A program made the position numbers and the translations under genes. Of a stretch of 41,176 nucleotides of DNA, positions 1 to 8,280 are shown piece by piece. A model generated the notes under the pieces. The model had not been told where the DNA came from and ran no database searches. It saw nothing but the letters and a program-made list of their open reading frames with translations. Every line of letters starts with the position of its first letter. The first letter of the stretch is position 1. The stretch lies in contig CACNQJ010000010.1 in the NCBI GenBank assembly GCA_902622575.1, positions 1 through 41,176 on the forward strand, read 5' to 3'. Origin of the DNA: an uncultured Bacteroidota bacterium. GTDB lineage: Bacteria; Bacteroidota; Bacteroidia; Flavobacteriales; Flavobacteriaceae.

Positions 1-277
1 CAAATGTTGATGCTTTAGGTAAATTTTTAGGATTTAATCCACCAAAAATTTCTTTGACATAAGCTTTAGCAACCCTTAACGGGGTTCCTTTAAGGCTATC
101 ATCATTCATATCCATGCCAAGTGTTTGTAAAATTTCTTTGACATTATTTTGAATGATAGATATTTTTTCATCATCAGAAATTTCAAATGCATCATCTCGT
201 AGTGGTGTTTCTATTGAGAACTTTTTGTGATCTGAGTCGATTTGTTCAAGTTCTTCAAGAAATTTATTGTATTTCAT
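1..277 (-). CDS. folE: GTP cyclohydrolase I (FolE), N-terminal part, cut by window edge
   Basis: The reverse strand from the ATG at 277 reads without a stop to the window edge (about 92 codons). It shows the N-terminal region of type I GTP cyclohydrolase, with the family-typical segment GMDMNDDSLKGTPLRVAKAY followed by an EIFGG-type stretch. The enzyme converts GTP to 7,8-dihydroneopterin triphosphate, the first step of folate and pterin synthesis. The catalytic and zinc-binding half lies outside the window, so completeness cannot be judged. It follows the OmpP1/FadL-like gene on the same strand after 38 nt, but a TATATTTG box just upstream suggests its own promoter. Another folate gene, folP, is in this window but not adjacent. 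Confidence 0.85.
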   Translation of the reverse strand, partial: MKYNKFLEELEQIDSDHKKFSIETPLRDDAFEISDDEKISIIQNNVKEILQTLGMDMNDDSLKGTPLRVAKAYVKEIFGGLNPKNLPKASTF

Positions 278-294
278 ATTATTTATAAGTTTTG

Positions 295-302
295 CAAATA
301 TA
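295..302 (-). promoter_or_regulatory. -7 promoter box for folE
   Basis: Reverse strand TATATTTG matches the Bacteroidota -7 consensus TAnnTTTG exactly and lies 18 nt before the folE ATG. No clear TTG is seen at the -33 position, so only the -7 box is called. Confidence 0.45.
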
Positions 303-315
303 AAAGAATTACCTT

Positions 316-1812
316 TTAAAATATTATATTATAAGACATTATTAATTTAAGTACTTTATTGTTGATACGTGAAGATTCAGTCAAACCTGTATCAAACAAT
401 TGATAATTGTAATTGTATGTAGAATTTAAAATAGCAAAATCAAGTGTTGCTGAATCAAAATTATATCCAACACCAAAAGATTGGGATATTAAATATTTGT
501 TTTCTCCATTATTGTAAGGATTATTAAAAGCTTTATATCCAGCTCTAAGGCTTAATTGATTTATTTTTAATTCTGTTCCAAAACGATAATCTAAAACATT
601 TGTTAAGTTTTTTGTAATAGCATCATTCAAATCATTGTAAACACCTTCATTTCTATGTTTAAACTTTGATTGGGAATAATTCTTTGAAATAACATCCAAA
701 CTCAGAATAAGCATATTATTAATAATAGCTGCTCCACTGAAAGTTAATTTTGATGGCGATTTAAAGTCATAAAAATAAATATTAGTTACCTGAGGATCAA
801 CTATATCATTGTATCTAACTCCATCGGTATCAATTGAATTTGTTTCTATATATTGTTCAAGATTATCTTCAAACTGATAATGTGTGGGTGATAAATAAGA
901 AAGTCCTAATCGAAAGGTTCCAGCTTTGTATATCAATCCCCCATGAATAGAAACACCATTTCCATTTGTAGTAAGATAATTTCTAAAATCTATGTTTGTA
1001 ATTGGAGAATCATTATCAAAATCATTTTCGAAATGTCTAATTTCTTTTTCTACAAAAACATCATTAAAATTCAGGTTAATACCCATGTATAGGTTTTTTC
1101 TAAATTGAATTGAAATATTTAACGATGAGTGATTATTAAAACCAGATGAGAATATTGAATGCTCATGTGTAACACCATCGTCATATTTAGCCAAAGAAAA
1201 ATATGAGCTAGAATCATTATCATAGTCTAATAAATATGATTGGTAACCTAAAAAAGCTTGTTGAGCATAATAACCAATGTTATCACCAAGCCACCTGTAA
1301 ACACCTTGAGTGGTTTCATTGGGGCCAACACTAATTCGATTTATATTAACTCCAAATGCGTTATTAAGAAAGAAATTATCTATTGAATTTGAACTTCTAC
1401 CATAAATTTTAAATTCTTCATTAAAATTATTTTTTGATTGGAAATTAAAGCCAATTGAGAATTTATTCAGGTTCCCATCTCCATAATTTTTTAACACATA
1501 AATCAACCCAGCCTGGTAGTTTGAGTTTCTTGATTTTAATGTTTTTTCATTATTATAGTATTGTGACTTTATTGAGTTATCATTTACGATTAGAGAACCT
1601 CCTAGTCTTGAAAGTTCAAATACAGCTCCTGATGCAGGATTGTTGGAAATAGCTGATAGATTACCACCAAGGGCTCCAAAGGCACCACCCATAGATTCGT
1701 ATCTGGAATTTCCACTTTCATTTTCAAAACTCCAATTGATGGCATCATAGATACTTTGTGAATGAATAAAGATCGGAATAATTACCGAAAGCAAATAAAA
1801 TTTAAACTTCAT
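316..1812 (-). CDS. OmpP1/FadL/TodX-family outer membrane beta-barrel protein
   Basis: A 498-residue protein with an N-terminal signal peptide (about residues 1-19, ending HSQS) and the family hallmark near the N terminus, ESMGGAFGALGGNLSAISN followed by NPAS. This is the usual start of Bacteroidota OmpP1/FadL/TodX transporters. The rest is Asn/Tyr/Ser-rich with alternating strands typical of a beta barrel, ending in an aromatic C-terminal residue (YNIIF). The family carries hydrophobic compounds across the outer membrane; the substrate here cannot be told. The ATG at 1812 lies 6 nt after the upstream lipoprotein gene stop, so the two are probably co-transcribed and may act together at the outer membrane. 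Confidence 0.8.
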   Translation of the reverse strand: MKFKFYLLSVIIPIFIHSQSIYDAINWSFENESGNSRYESMGGAFGALGGNLSAISNNPASGAVFELSRLGGSLIVNDNSIKSQYYNNEKTLKSRNSNYQAGLIYVLKNYGDGNLNKFSIGFNFQSKNNFNEEFKIYGRSSNSIDNFFLNNAFGVNINRISVGPNETTQGVYRWLGDNIGYYAQQAFLGYQSYLLDYDNDSSSYFSLAKYDDGVTHEHSIFSSGFNNHSSLNISIQFRKNLYMGINLNFNDVFVEKEIRHFENDFDNDSPITNIDFRNYLTTNGNGVSIHGGLIYKAGTFRLGLSYLSPTHYQFEDNLEQYIETNSIDTDGVRYNDIVDPQVTNIYFYDFKSPSKLTFSGAAIINNMLILSLDVISKNYSQSKFKHRNEGVYNDLNDAITKNLTNVLDYRFGTELKINQLSLRAGYKAFNNPYNNGENKYLISQSFGVGYNFDSATLDFAILNSTYNYNYQLFDTGLTESSRINNKVLKLIMSYNIIF

Positions 1813-1818
1813 TAGATA

Positions 1819-3048
1819 TTATCTCGATCCACGACCAACAGAGCCAACAGACGATGATCGTCCTCCAGATGATGAGCTATTAACACTGCTTGATGATGGG
1901 GCTGGAGACGGCCTTGAAAAACTTCCACTTGAAAAACTTGACCTTGAACTTGGACTTGAACTGGATGAACTTCCAGGATTTCCATAAGATCTGACTTGAC
2001 CAGCACTACTATTCGATGATTTGTTTCGTCCACCTAATCCCCAATTATACTGTACAGAATTACTAGGTCTAGGGTTACTGTAATTACTAGGGTTATTGTA
2101 ATATCTTCTTTTTTCTACTTTATTTGGGGTTCCTGGATTCGATCCTGATCCTGATATACCAACACCCATCTCAGGTCTATCATAGACTCTTCCTCTTGTA
2201 ACTGAACTTGAGGAATTATTTTTTATAAAATCCTTGTAACTCCTAAAATTGGCGTTGTTAGTACTTCCTTGAATGATTTCGTCACCCTGCTTAGTGTTCA
2301 TTCTACCTGCATTATAGTTTTTGATTTCTCTTACTACATTGCCATTGGCTTTTGGACCAACTTTTCCATCACCATAAATAACAACGTTTGATGAACTCCC
2401 CCTTCTGCCATCATTGTAAGATACATTATTTATTTCTCTGTTGTAGGCAGGATTGCTGTAAGGATTCATGTATGAAAGTCTATTTTTGTTTCCGTAATAT
2501 ACATTTCTATTCCAATAACCAAATGGGTAGAAATCATAAAAGAAGGGAAAATAACCAAATCTCCAACCATACCTGTACCAGTTTCTCATTGGATTATAAT
2601 AATATGAATAACCTGGGTATCCATAACCAAAGCCATAGTAAGGGAACATGTAATCATAATATCCATAACCATATCCATAGCCAAAGTACCTGTTATTGAA
2701 AGAGTAGTAGTCAACTATATAATCTTTTGAGTCTGGAATTTGACCCCATGCCGCTTTGTTGGTTGAATAAGAAATACCATCAGAAGTTATAAAATCAGAA
2801 TCTAAATTTATTGAATCAGAAAAAACAAAATCATTATTCATTTCGAGAGCTTTCTCCTTGAAATAATTTTCATAATACTTCGAATTATTTTCCTTAGTTT
2901 CACTTTCATTGTTATTCTTGTAAATCCCATCAGAGTTAACAAGACTTGAAGAACTAAAGGAACCACAACCTACTAATGCTAGTAAGAATAAAACGAAGAT
3001 TGTACTATTAAGATTGCTTTTTAATTTGGTAGATGGCATTATTAACAT
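1819..3048 (-). CDS. Tyr/Gly-rich and Ser-rich lipoprotein, unknown function
   Basis: A 409-residue protein with a lipoprotein signal (hydrophobic stretch then lipobox LVGC, Cys near residue 28). Residues about 120-200 are extremely rich in Tyr, Gly, Phe and Pro (runs such as YGYGYGYYDYMFPYYGFGYG) with many Trp and Arg. The C-terminal 100 residues are Ser/Pro/Gly/Arg low-complexity sequence ending in a basic tail. Homologues with this Ser-rich tail next to an OmpP1/FadL-like gene are common in flavobacteria, but I know of no established function. The start could be the ATG at 3048 or the in-frame ATG at 3039; the latter gives a more usual signal-peptide n-region. It heads an operon with the porin gene 6 nt downstream and is divergent from proS. 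Confidence 0.7.
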   Translation of the reverse strand: MLIMPSTKLKSNLNSTIFVLFLLALVGCGSFSSSSLVNSDGIYKNNNESETKENNSKYYENYFKEKALEMNNDFVFSDSINLDSDFITSDGISYSTNKAAWGQIPDSKDYIVDYYSFNNRYFGYGYGYGYYDYMFPYYGFGYGYPGYSYYYNPMRNWYRYGWRFGYFPFFYDFYPFGYWNRNVYYGNKNRLSYMNPYSNPAYNREINNVSYNDGRRGSSSNVVIYGDGKVGPKANGNVVREIKNYNAGRMNTKQGDEIIQGSTNNANFRSYKDFIKNNSSSSVTRGRVYDRPEMGVGISGSGSNPGTPNKVEKRRYYNNPSNYSNPRPSNSVQYNWGLGGRNKSSNSSAGQVRSYGNPGSSSSSSPSSRSSFSSGSFSRPSPAPSSSSVNSSSSGGRSSSVGSVGRGSR

Positions 3049-3095
3049 ATTTTTGCTACTATAAATATAAAAACAAAATTTATGCCAAATAAATT

Positions 3096-4568
3096 ATGTC
3101 AAAAAAATTAACATCTAGACAAGAAAATTATTCAAAATGGTATAATGAATTGGTAGTAATGGCTGATTTGGCGGAAAACTCATCAGTTCGTGGATGTATG
3201 GTTATAAAACCATATGGTTATGCAATTTGGGAAAAAATTCAACAAGAATTAGACTCAAAATTCAAAGAAACAGGCCACTACAATGCATATTTTCCTTTAT
3301 TTGTTCCCAAAAGTTTATTTGAAGCTGAAGAAAAAAATGCAGAGGGATTTGCAAAAGAGTGTGCAGTTGTAACACATTACAGATTAAAAAATGATAAAGA
3401 AAACCCAGGGAAATTAGTAGTTGATGAAAACTCCAAGCTCGAGGAAGAGTTAATTGTTAGACCAACCAGTGAGGCTATAATTTGGAGAACATATAAAAAC
3501 TGGATTCAATCATACAGAGATTTACCAATATTATTAAACCAGTGGGCAAATGTCGTAAGATGGGAAATGAGGACAAGACTTTTTTTGAGAACAGCCGAAT
3601 TTTTATGGCAAGAAGGTCACACTGCCCATGCGACTAAAAAAGAAGCTCTAGCTGAAACTAAATTAATTATTGATTTATATGCAAAGTTTGTAGAAAATTT
3701 TATGGGAATTTCAGTTCTTTCAGGTTTGAAATCTGATTCAGAAAGATTTGCTGGTGCTGAAGAAACCTATTGCATTGAGTCTTTGATGCAAGATGGAAAA
3801 GCATTACAAGCAGGAACTTCGCATTTTCTTGGTCAAAATTTTGCAAAAGCATTTGATGTAAAATTTGCAGATAAGGATGGTAAATTGGATCATGTTTGGG
3901 CAACCTCTTGGGGTGTTTCAACAAGGTTGATGGGTGCACTCATAATGAGTCATGGTGATGATCATGGCTTAGTGCTTCCGCCTAAACTAGCACCTTATCA
4001 AGTTGTTATAGTTCCAATCTTTAAATCTGATAAGGAGTTAACTGAAATTTCTGAATATGTTAATCCATTGATCGAGCAAATCAGAAAAAATGGTTACACA
4101 GTAAAGTATGATAACAGATCAAATCATAAACCCGGCTATAAGTTTAATGAGTACGAGATTAAGGGTGTTCCAATCAGGATTGCAGTAGGCCCTCGTGATT
4201 TACAAAACAAAACTCTTGAGGTTTTTAGACGAGACAAAATGCATAAAAAAGTTTTGAAGTTTGGTGAGGTATTTGAAGAGGTATCATTTCTAATTGATGA
4301 TATTCAGAATGAACTTTTACGTGCATCTAAAAGACATATGGATGACAATACAAAAGTAGCTAGCTCATATGCAGAATTTAAACAAATGATTGAAGACGGT
4401 GGTTTTGTTTTGGCCCATTGGGATGGAACAAGTGAAACTGAAGAAAAAATAAAAAAAGACACTAAAGCTACCATTAGATGCATACCCATTAATAAAAAAG
4501 AGCCAGGCAAATGTATGGTTACCGGTGCCAGCTCAGAGTGCAAGGTGTTTTTTGCAAGGTCTTATTAA
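3096..4568 (+). CDS. proS: prolyl-tRNA synthetase (archaeal/eukaryotic-like type)
   Basis: A 490-residue class II aminoacyl-tRNA synthetase that charges tRNA-Pro. Visible class II elements are the motif 2 region with [16 protein letters not shown] (about residues 168-183) and the motif 3 region [20 protein letters not shown] (about 270-289). An anticodon-binding domain follows. A C-terminal zinc-binding-like extension ends in CKVFFARSY, the hallmark of the short type without the bacterial editing insertion; the length fits that type. The ATG at 3096 has no Shine-Dalgarno sequence, as expected here. It is divergent from the lipoprotein operon with 47 nt between, and tRNA-Glu follows 61 nt downstream under its own promoter. 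Confidence 0.97.
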   Translation: MSKKLTSRQENYSKWYNELVVMADLAENSSVRGCMVIKPYGYAIWEKIQQELDSKFKETGHYNAYFPLFVPKSLFEAEEKNAEGFAKECAVVTHYRLKNDKENPGKLVVDENSKLEEELIVRPTSEAIIWRTYKNWIQSYRDLPILLNQWANVVRWEMRTRLFLRTAEFLWQEGHTAHATKKEALAETKLIIDLYAKFVENFMGISVLSGLKSDSERFAGAEETYCIESLMQDGKALQAGTSHFLGQNFAKAFDVKFADKDGKLDHVWATSWGVSTRLMGALIMSHGDDHGLVLPPKLAPYQVVIVPIFKSDKELTEISEYVNPLIEQIRKNGYTVKYDNRSNHKPGYKFNEYEIKGVPIRIAVGPRDLQNKTLEVFRRDKMHKKVLKFGEVFEEVSFLIDDIQNELLRASKRHMDDNTKVASSYAEFKQMIEDGGFVLAHWDGTSETEEKIKKDTKATIRCIPINKKEPGKCMVTGASSECKVFFARSY

Positions 4569-4584
4569 TTTTACATTTAATATT

Positions 4585-4614
4585 TTGCATGTTTATTTCC
4601 TTTATATAAATTTG
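4585..4614 (+). promoter_or_regulatory. promoter for tRNA-Glu
   Basis: TTG at 4585-4587 and TAAATTTG at 4607-4614 (exact TAnnTTTG) are separated by 19 nt, the Bacteroidota -33/-7 arrangement. The box ends 15 nt before the tRNA 5' end. Confidence 0.65.
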
Positions 4615-4629
4615 CACGACTAATTTCTT

Positions 4630-4701
4630 GGCCCGTTCGTCTATCGGCTAGGACGCCAGGTTTTCATCCTGGTAAGAGGGGTTCGATTCCCCTACGGGCT
4701 A
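4630..4701 (+). tRNA. tRNA-Glu (anticodon TTC)
   Basis: A 72-nt cloverleaf. The acceptor GGCCCGT pairs with ACGGGCT (one G-U pair at 1-72), the anticodon stem CCAGG/CCTGG encloses loop TTTTCAT (anticodon TTC), and the T-arm is AGGGG-TTCGATT-CCCCT. The discriminator is A and CCA is not encoded. Besides translation, glutamyl-tRNA-Glu is the substrate of HemA, whose gene is also in this window. Confidence 0.96.
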
Positions 4702-4713
4702 CAAAGTTTATGG

Positions 4714-4740
4714 TTGGGTATCAAGTTTTATGATATTCAA
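4714..4740 (+). other. stem-loop downstream of tRNA-Glu
   Basis: TTGGGTATCA (4714-4723) and TGATATTCAA (4731-4740) form a 10-bp stem with two G-U pairs around a 7-nt loop. The G-U pairs hold only for plus-strand RNA. No T-run follows, so it may be a processing or 3'-end element rather than a full intrinsic terminator. Confidence 0.4.
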
Positions 4741-4757
4741 TAAATTAAACATTAAAA

Positions 4758-4789
4758 TTGTTTACAGATATAAAAAACTATTATATTTG
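4758..4789 (+). promoter_or_regulatory. promoter for rpsT
   Basis: TTG at 4758-4760, a 21-nt spacer, then TATATTTG at 4782-4789, an exact TAnnTTTG -7 box. The rpsT ATG follows 23 nt after the box. Confidence 0.65.
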
Positions 4790-4812
4790 CTGAGCTAAAA
4801 TTTAAATACAAT

Positions 4813-5112
4813 ATGGCAAATCATAAATCAGCTCTCAAAAGAATACGACAAACTAAAACTCGTAATACTAAAAATCGATTACAGCATAAAACAACTAGAA
4901 ATGCAATAAAGGTTTTAAAAGAAACGACAAATAAAAAAGAGGCTGATAAGTTATTTACTGATGTAACATCACTGCTTGATAAACTCGCAAAAAATAATAT
5001 TATTCACAAAAATAAGTCAGCAAACTTAAAGTCAAAACTTTCTAAGCACGTAAATAGTTTGAAAGTAGTAAAAAAGGCTGCTAAACCAAAAACTAAGAGT
5101 TCATCGAAATAA
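4813..5112 (+). CDS. rpsT: 30S ribosomal protein S20
   Basis: A 99-residue, strongly basic protein starting [17 protein letters not shown], the S20 signature, followed by the Lys/Arg-rich helical body and a Lys/Ser tail. S20 binds 16S rRNA early in 30S assembly. The length is slightly above the usual 83-90 residues because of the C-terminal [13 protein letters not shown] tail. It has its own promoter. Its last 20 nt overlap the 3' end of rho on the opposite strand, and no terminator hairpin is visible between the two. Confidence 0.97.
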   Translation: MANHKSALKRIRQTKTRNTKNRLQHKTTRNAIKVLKETTNKKEADKLFTDVTSLLDKLAKNNIIHKNKSANLKSKLSKHVNSLKVVKKAAKPKTKSSSK

Positions 5113-6442
5113 GAAACTCCTCGTTATTCAAAGTCTTTTTAATTTTATCCTCCACAAATTCCATAGCCTCGACTGGGTTCATGTCGGCTAAATATTTTCT
5201 CATGATCCACATTCTTTGAATTGTGTTTTCATCAAGAATCAAATCGTCACGTCTTGTGCTTGAAGATACTAAATCAATAGCTGGAAAAATTCTTCTATTG
5301 GATATTTTTCTATCAAGTTGTAACTCCATATTACCAGTTCCCTTAAATTCTTCAAAAATTACTTCGTCCATTTTTGATCCGGTTTCGGTTAAAGCAGTTG
5401 CAATAATTGACAAGGAACCACCACCTTCAATATTTCTTGCTGCTCCAAAGAATCTTTTGGGTTTATGAAGAGCATTAGCATCAACACCACCACTAAGAAT
5501 TTTTCCTGATGCTGGTTGAACTGTATTGTAAGCACGTGCTAACCTCGTGATTGAATCTAAAAGTATGACCACATCATGGCCACATTCAACAAGTCTCTTC
5601 GCTTTGGAGAGAACAATATTGGCAACTCTTACGTGTCTATCAGCGGGTTCATCAAATGTTGATGCAACTACCTCGCCTTTAACATTTCTTTGCATGTCCG
5701 TAACTTCTTCAGGTCTTTCATCTATCAATAGAATTATTTGGTATACCTCAGGGTGATTAGCAGCAATTGCATTTGCAACATCCTTTAATAACATGGTTTT
5801 TCCTGTCTTTGGTTGAGATACAATCATTCCTCTCTGTCCTTTACCAATTGGTGTAAAAAGATCCATAATTCTTGTAGAAATACTACTCTCCTTATCAGCG
5901 ATGTTGAACTTCTCATCAGGGAAAAGAGGAGTCAAGTGTTCAAAAGAGACTCTATCTCTGACTACATCTGGACTAAGACCATTGATTTTATTTACTTTAA
6001 TTAGTGGAAAATACTTTTCTCCTTCTTTAGGTGGTCTTACTTGACCCAATACGGTATCACCAGTTTTAAGACCAAACAATCTTACTTGAGATTGAGAAAC
6101 ATAGATATCATCTGGTGAGCTTAGATAATTGTAATCTGATGATCTTAAAAATCCATATCCTTCTTGCATTATATCCAATACACCCTCAGACTCAATAATT
6201 CCATCGAATTCAAAGTCAGGTTCTTTGTACCTGTTGCGATTGTCTTTGTTATGACTCTTTTCTCTTGATTTTTCTTTAGGAATATTGTTTTTTACAGGTT
6301 CTTTTTTTTCCTTTCTTAGGTGAAAGTCTACTATTTTTTGAATCAATTCATCTTTTTTGCCTGAGGAATCAATACCTAATTCAACTGCTAATTCAACCAG
6401 CTCTGAAATCTTTTTCTTATTTAAATCTATAATTTGTGACAT
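5093..6442 (-). CDS. rho: transcription termination factor Rho
   Basis: A 449-residue hexameric RNA helicase/translocase. In order: a Rho N-terminal SAP-like domain (residues 1-42), a short Lys/Glu/Asn-rich linker (about 43-77), and the cold-shock-like RNA-binding domain with [20 protein letters not shown] (about 87-106). Then comes the RecA-type ATPase with P-loop SQPKTGKT (about 209-216), the Walker B and following region [15 protein letters not shown], and the Q/R-loop area [15 protein letters not shown]. All core motifs are intact. Factor-dependent termination fits a window with very few intrinsic terminators. It is divergent from the DUF4293 gene and converges on rpsT with a 20-nt overlap. 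Confidence 0.98.
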   Translation of the reverse strand: MSQIIDLNKKKISELVELAVELGIDSSGKKDELIQKIVDFHLRKEKKEPVKNNIPKEKSREKSHNKDNRNRYKEPDFEFDGIIESEGVLDIMQEGYGFLRSSDYNYLSSPDDIYVSQSQVRLFGLKTGDTVLGQVRPPKEGEKYFPLIKVNKINGLSPDVVRDRVSFEHLTPLFPDEKFNIADKESSISTRIMDLFTPIGKGQRGMIVSQPKTGKTMLLKDVANAIAANHPEVYQIILLIDERPEEVTDMQRNVKGEVVASTFDEPADRHVRVANIVLSKAKRLVECGHDVVILLDSITRLARAYNTVQPASGKILSGGVDANALHKPKRFFGAARNIEGGGSLSIIATALTETGSKMDEVIFEEFKGTGNMELQLDRKISNRRIFPAIDLVSSSTRRDDLILDENTIQRMWIMRKYLADMNPVEAMEFVEDKIKKTLNNEEFLISMNS

Positions 6443-6495
6443 AATCTTAGTTCGTGATGTTTTGCTATCTGGAAAGTTATTTGAGGATAACCATA

Positions 6496-6503
6496 CAAAT
6501 ATA
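6496..6503 (-). promoter_or_regulatory. -7 promoter box for rho
   Basis: Reverse strand TATATTTG, an exact TAnnTTTG, ends 53 nt before the rho ATG, giving a leader of roughly 45 nt. A TTG lies upstream, but about 26 nt away, longer than usual. Confidence 0.5.
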
Positions 6504-6558
6504 CAATATTTTTATTTATAGATTAAAAACAATATTTTTATCTGTAATATTAGTTAAA

Positions 6559-6963
6559 ATGCTTCAAAGAATTCAATCTTTATACATGTTATCAATCCTT
6601 GCAATAAATTTTCTTTTAATTATTTGGATTGATACTGATCCAACTATGTCTATAACAGAAAATTACTTTGGATATTTTAGACCATATTTAAATGACTATT
6701 TTTTTTCTGAAATAATTGCTTCCGTAGTATTTATAAATATTTTTATGTTTAGATATCAAAAAATGCAACTTACGATATTAAAAATTATTGGACTATTATT
6801 GATATTTGGGTTATTTAACTTTTTTGATGAGAGATCAATAATTCAATCACTAACAGATTTAGGTATTATCTATTTTATTATTTCTTTTATTTTGCTTTAT
6901 TTATCACATAAGGCAATTAGTAAGGATAAGTCAATTATTGATTCATCCAACAGGTTAAGATAA
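6559..6963 (+). CDS. DUF4293 family membrane protein
   Basis: A 134-residue protein starting MLQRIQSLYMLSILAINFLL, the typical opening of the Bacteroidota DUF4293 family. Four hydrophobic segments are visible (about residues 9-24, 45-60, 70-88, 98-118), indicating a small integral inner membrane protein. The frame is open upstream to 6454, but the ATG at 6559 matches the family start, and the longer form would cover the divergent rho promoter region. The family often neighbours rho in Bacteroidota; its function is not established. The last 9 nt overlap the 3' end of the phosphodiesterase gene on the other strand. Confidence 0.8.
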   Translation: MLQRIQSLYMLSILAINFLLIIWIDTDPTMSITENYFGYFRPYLNDYFFSEIIASVVFINIFMFRYQKMQLTILKIIGLLLIFGLFNFFDERSIIQSLTDLGIIYFIISFILLYLSHKAISKDKSIIDSSNRLR

Positions 6964-7461
6964 GCTTGACCTGTTACCAAGCTCAATAATTTCCATTTTT
7001 TCAATTTTCTTTTCATTTAAATTAAATCTTATCATAGTTCTTTTTTTATGAAAACCGTGTTTACCAGCTGCCCCAGGGTTAATGCAAATTATATCATTTT
7101 TTTTATCATTTTCTACTTTTAAAATATGAGAATGACCATAAATTAAAATATCTGGAGATTCATTGTTAATTATTTTTCTCAATCTATTATTGTAGTTTGG
7201 TTGTTTTCCTGCGATATGTGTAATGAGTATTTTAAATCCTTCAATATTTATCAACTCATTTTCATTAATACAAGATCTAATTTCAGCATTATCGATATTA
7301 CCAAATACAGCTTTTAAATTTGAAACTTTTGATAATTTATCAACAACATCAATATCACCAACGTCACCCGCATGAATAACCAAATCAGCATTTTTAGCAT
7401 ATTTTAAAATTACATTATCCATGTAACCATGTGTGTCTGATATCAAAAGAATTTTTTTCAA
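6955..7461 (-). CDS. YfcE/MJ0936-type metallophosphoesterase
   Basis: A 168-residue calcineurin-like phosphoesterase of the short YfcE class. The di-metal motifs are all present in order: SDTHG (residues 8-12), HAGDVGD (30-36), GNID (about 54-57), a His in LITHIAGKQP (about 80) and YGHSHI (about 108-113), followed by NPGAAG. Relatives hydrolyse phosphodiesters with Mn2+ or similar metals; the physiological substrate is unknown. There is no signal peptide, so it is cytosolic. It is divergent from truA with 51 nt between, and an exact -7 box sits upstream. Confidence 0.85.
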   Translation of the reverse strand: MKKILLISDTHGYMDNVILKYAKNADLVIHAGDVGDIDVVDKLSKVSNLKAVFGNIDNAEIRSCINENELINIEGFKILITHIAGKQPNYNNRLRKIINNESPDILIYGHSHILKVENDKKNDIICINPGAAGKHGFHKKRTMIRFNLNEKKIEKMEIIELGNRSSLS

Positions 7462-7489
7462 TTGTTTTTACTGTTATTACTTATCTTTG
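7462..7489 (+). promoter_or_regulatory. promoter for truA and the ABC exporter
   Basis: TTG at 7462-7464, a 17-nt spacer, then TATCTTTG at 7482-7489, an exact TAnnTTTG. It would start a very short leader of about 15-20 nt before the TTG start of truA at 7513. Confidence 0.5.
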
Positions 7490-7496
7490 AATTTAA

Positions 7497-7504
7497 CAAA
7501 TTTA
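7497..7504 (-). promoter_or_regulatory. -7 promoter box for the metallophosphoesterase
   Basis: Reverse strand TAAATTTG, an exact TAnnTTTG, 35 nt before the ATG at 7461. No upstream TTG at the right distance was seen. Confidence 0.4.
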
Positions 7505-7512
7505 ACCTGTAA

Positions 7513-8280
7513 TTGAGATATTTTATAGAAATTTCATACCTCGGAACTAATTGCCATGGCTGGCAATCACAACCTAATGCAATTACAATACAAGAAATTT
7601 CAGAAAATTGTTTGTCTAAAATTTTAGATACTCCAATTAAATTAGTGGCTGCAGGTCGTACTGACAAAGGAGTTCATGCAAATCAAATGTTTGCTCACTT
7701 CGATATTAGAACAAAAATTTCAGAAAAAGACACATTTATTCATAATGCTAATTCATTTTTGCCAAATGAAATAGTTGTAAAAAATTTGCTGCTTGTCAAT
7801 GATAATTCTCATGCTAGATTTGATGCGATCTCAAGAAAATATGAATATCTTATATCATTAGAAAAAAATCCATTTGAAATAAATAAGGTATTTTACTTTA
7901 AAAGAAATCTTGATTTAGAAAGTATGAACAAATGTTGCGAGATTTTAATGCAGTATACAGATTTTAAGTCTTTTTCAAAATCTAAATCCGATGTTAAAAC
8001 TTATGAATGTAATATTTTCATGGCTAAATGGTCTTTTGATAAAAATCGTATGGTATTTACAATTAAAGCCGATAGGTTTTTGCGAAATATGGTAAGAGCA
8101 ATCGTTGGTACACTAATTGAGAATGGTTTGGGTAAGATTTCAGCTAAGGATTTTAAATCAATTATTGAAAAAAGAGATAGACAATTGGCAGGTTTTTCAG
8201 TACCAGCACATGGTCTTTATTTAAAAAAAATTGAGTATAACTGGGATAATATCTTAATTCATGAACAAAAGAAAGTTTAA
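7513..8280 (+). CDS. truA: tRNA pseudouridine synthase A (TTG start)
   Basis: A 255-residue TruA, which makes pseudouridine at positions 38-40 of tRNA anticodon arms. The start MRYFIEISYLGTNCHGWQSQ and the catalytic segment AAGRTDKGVHA with Asp51 are typical. The C-terminal FLRNMVRAIVGTLIENGLG motif is also present. The start codon is TTG at 7513: an in-frame TAA lies directly before it, and no ATG occurs where the family starts. The last 20 nt overlap the start of the ABC exporter gene, implying translational coupling. Confidence 0.95.
   Translation: MRYFIEISYLGTNCHGWQSQPNAITIQEISENCLSKILDTPIKLVAAGRTDKGVHANQMFAHFDIRTKISEKDTFIHNANSFLPNEIVVKNLLLVNDNSHARFDAISRKYEYLISLEKNPFEINKVFYFKRNLDLESMNKCCEILMQYTDFKSFSKSKSDVKTYECNIFMAKWSFDKNRMVFTIKADRFLRNMVRAIVGTLIENGLGKISAKDFKSIIEKRDRQLAGFSVPAHGLYLKKIEYNWDNILIHEQKKV

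Noticed and set aside
2388-2699. A 103-codon open frame on the plus strand opposite the Tyr/Gly-rich lipoprotein
   Set aside because: It is the antisense of a biased TAY/GGN codon repeat, rich in His, Asn and Cys, and matches no family; a composition artefact.
2560-2720. Repeated short units suggesting a CRISPR-like or tandem repeat array
   Set aside because: The repetition is the codons of Tyr/Gly-rich protein sequence; there are no regular spacers.
4714-4740. Stem-loop after tRNA-Glu as an intrinsic terminator
   Set aside because: No T-run follows the stem; kept only as a stem-loop.
6454-6558. Upstream extension of the DUF4293 reading frame by 35 codons
   Set aside because: The extension would cover the divergent rho promoter, and the family starts at the MLQRIQ methionine at 6559.
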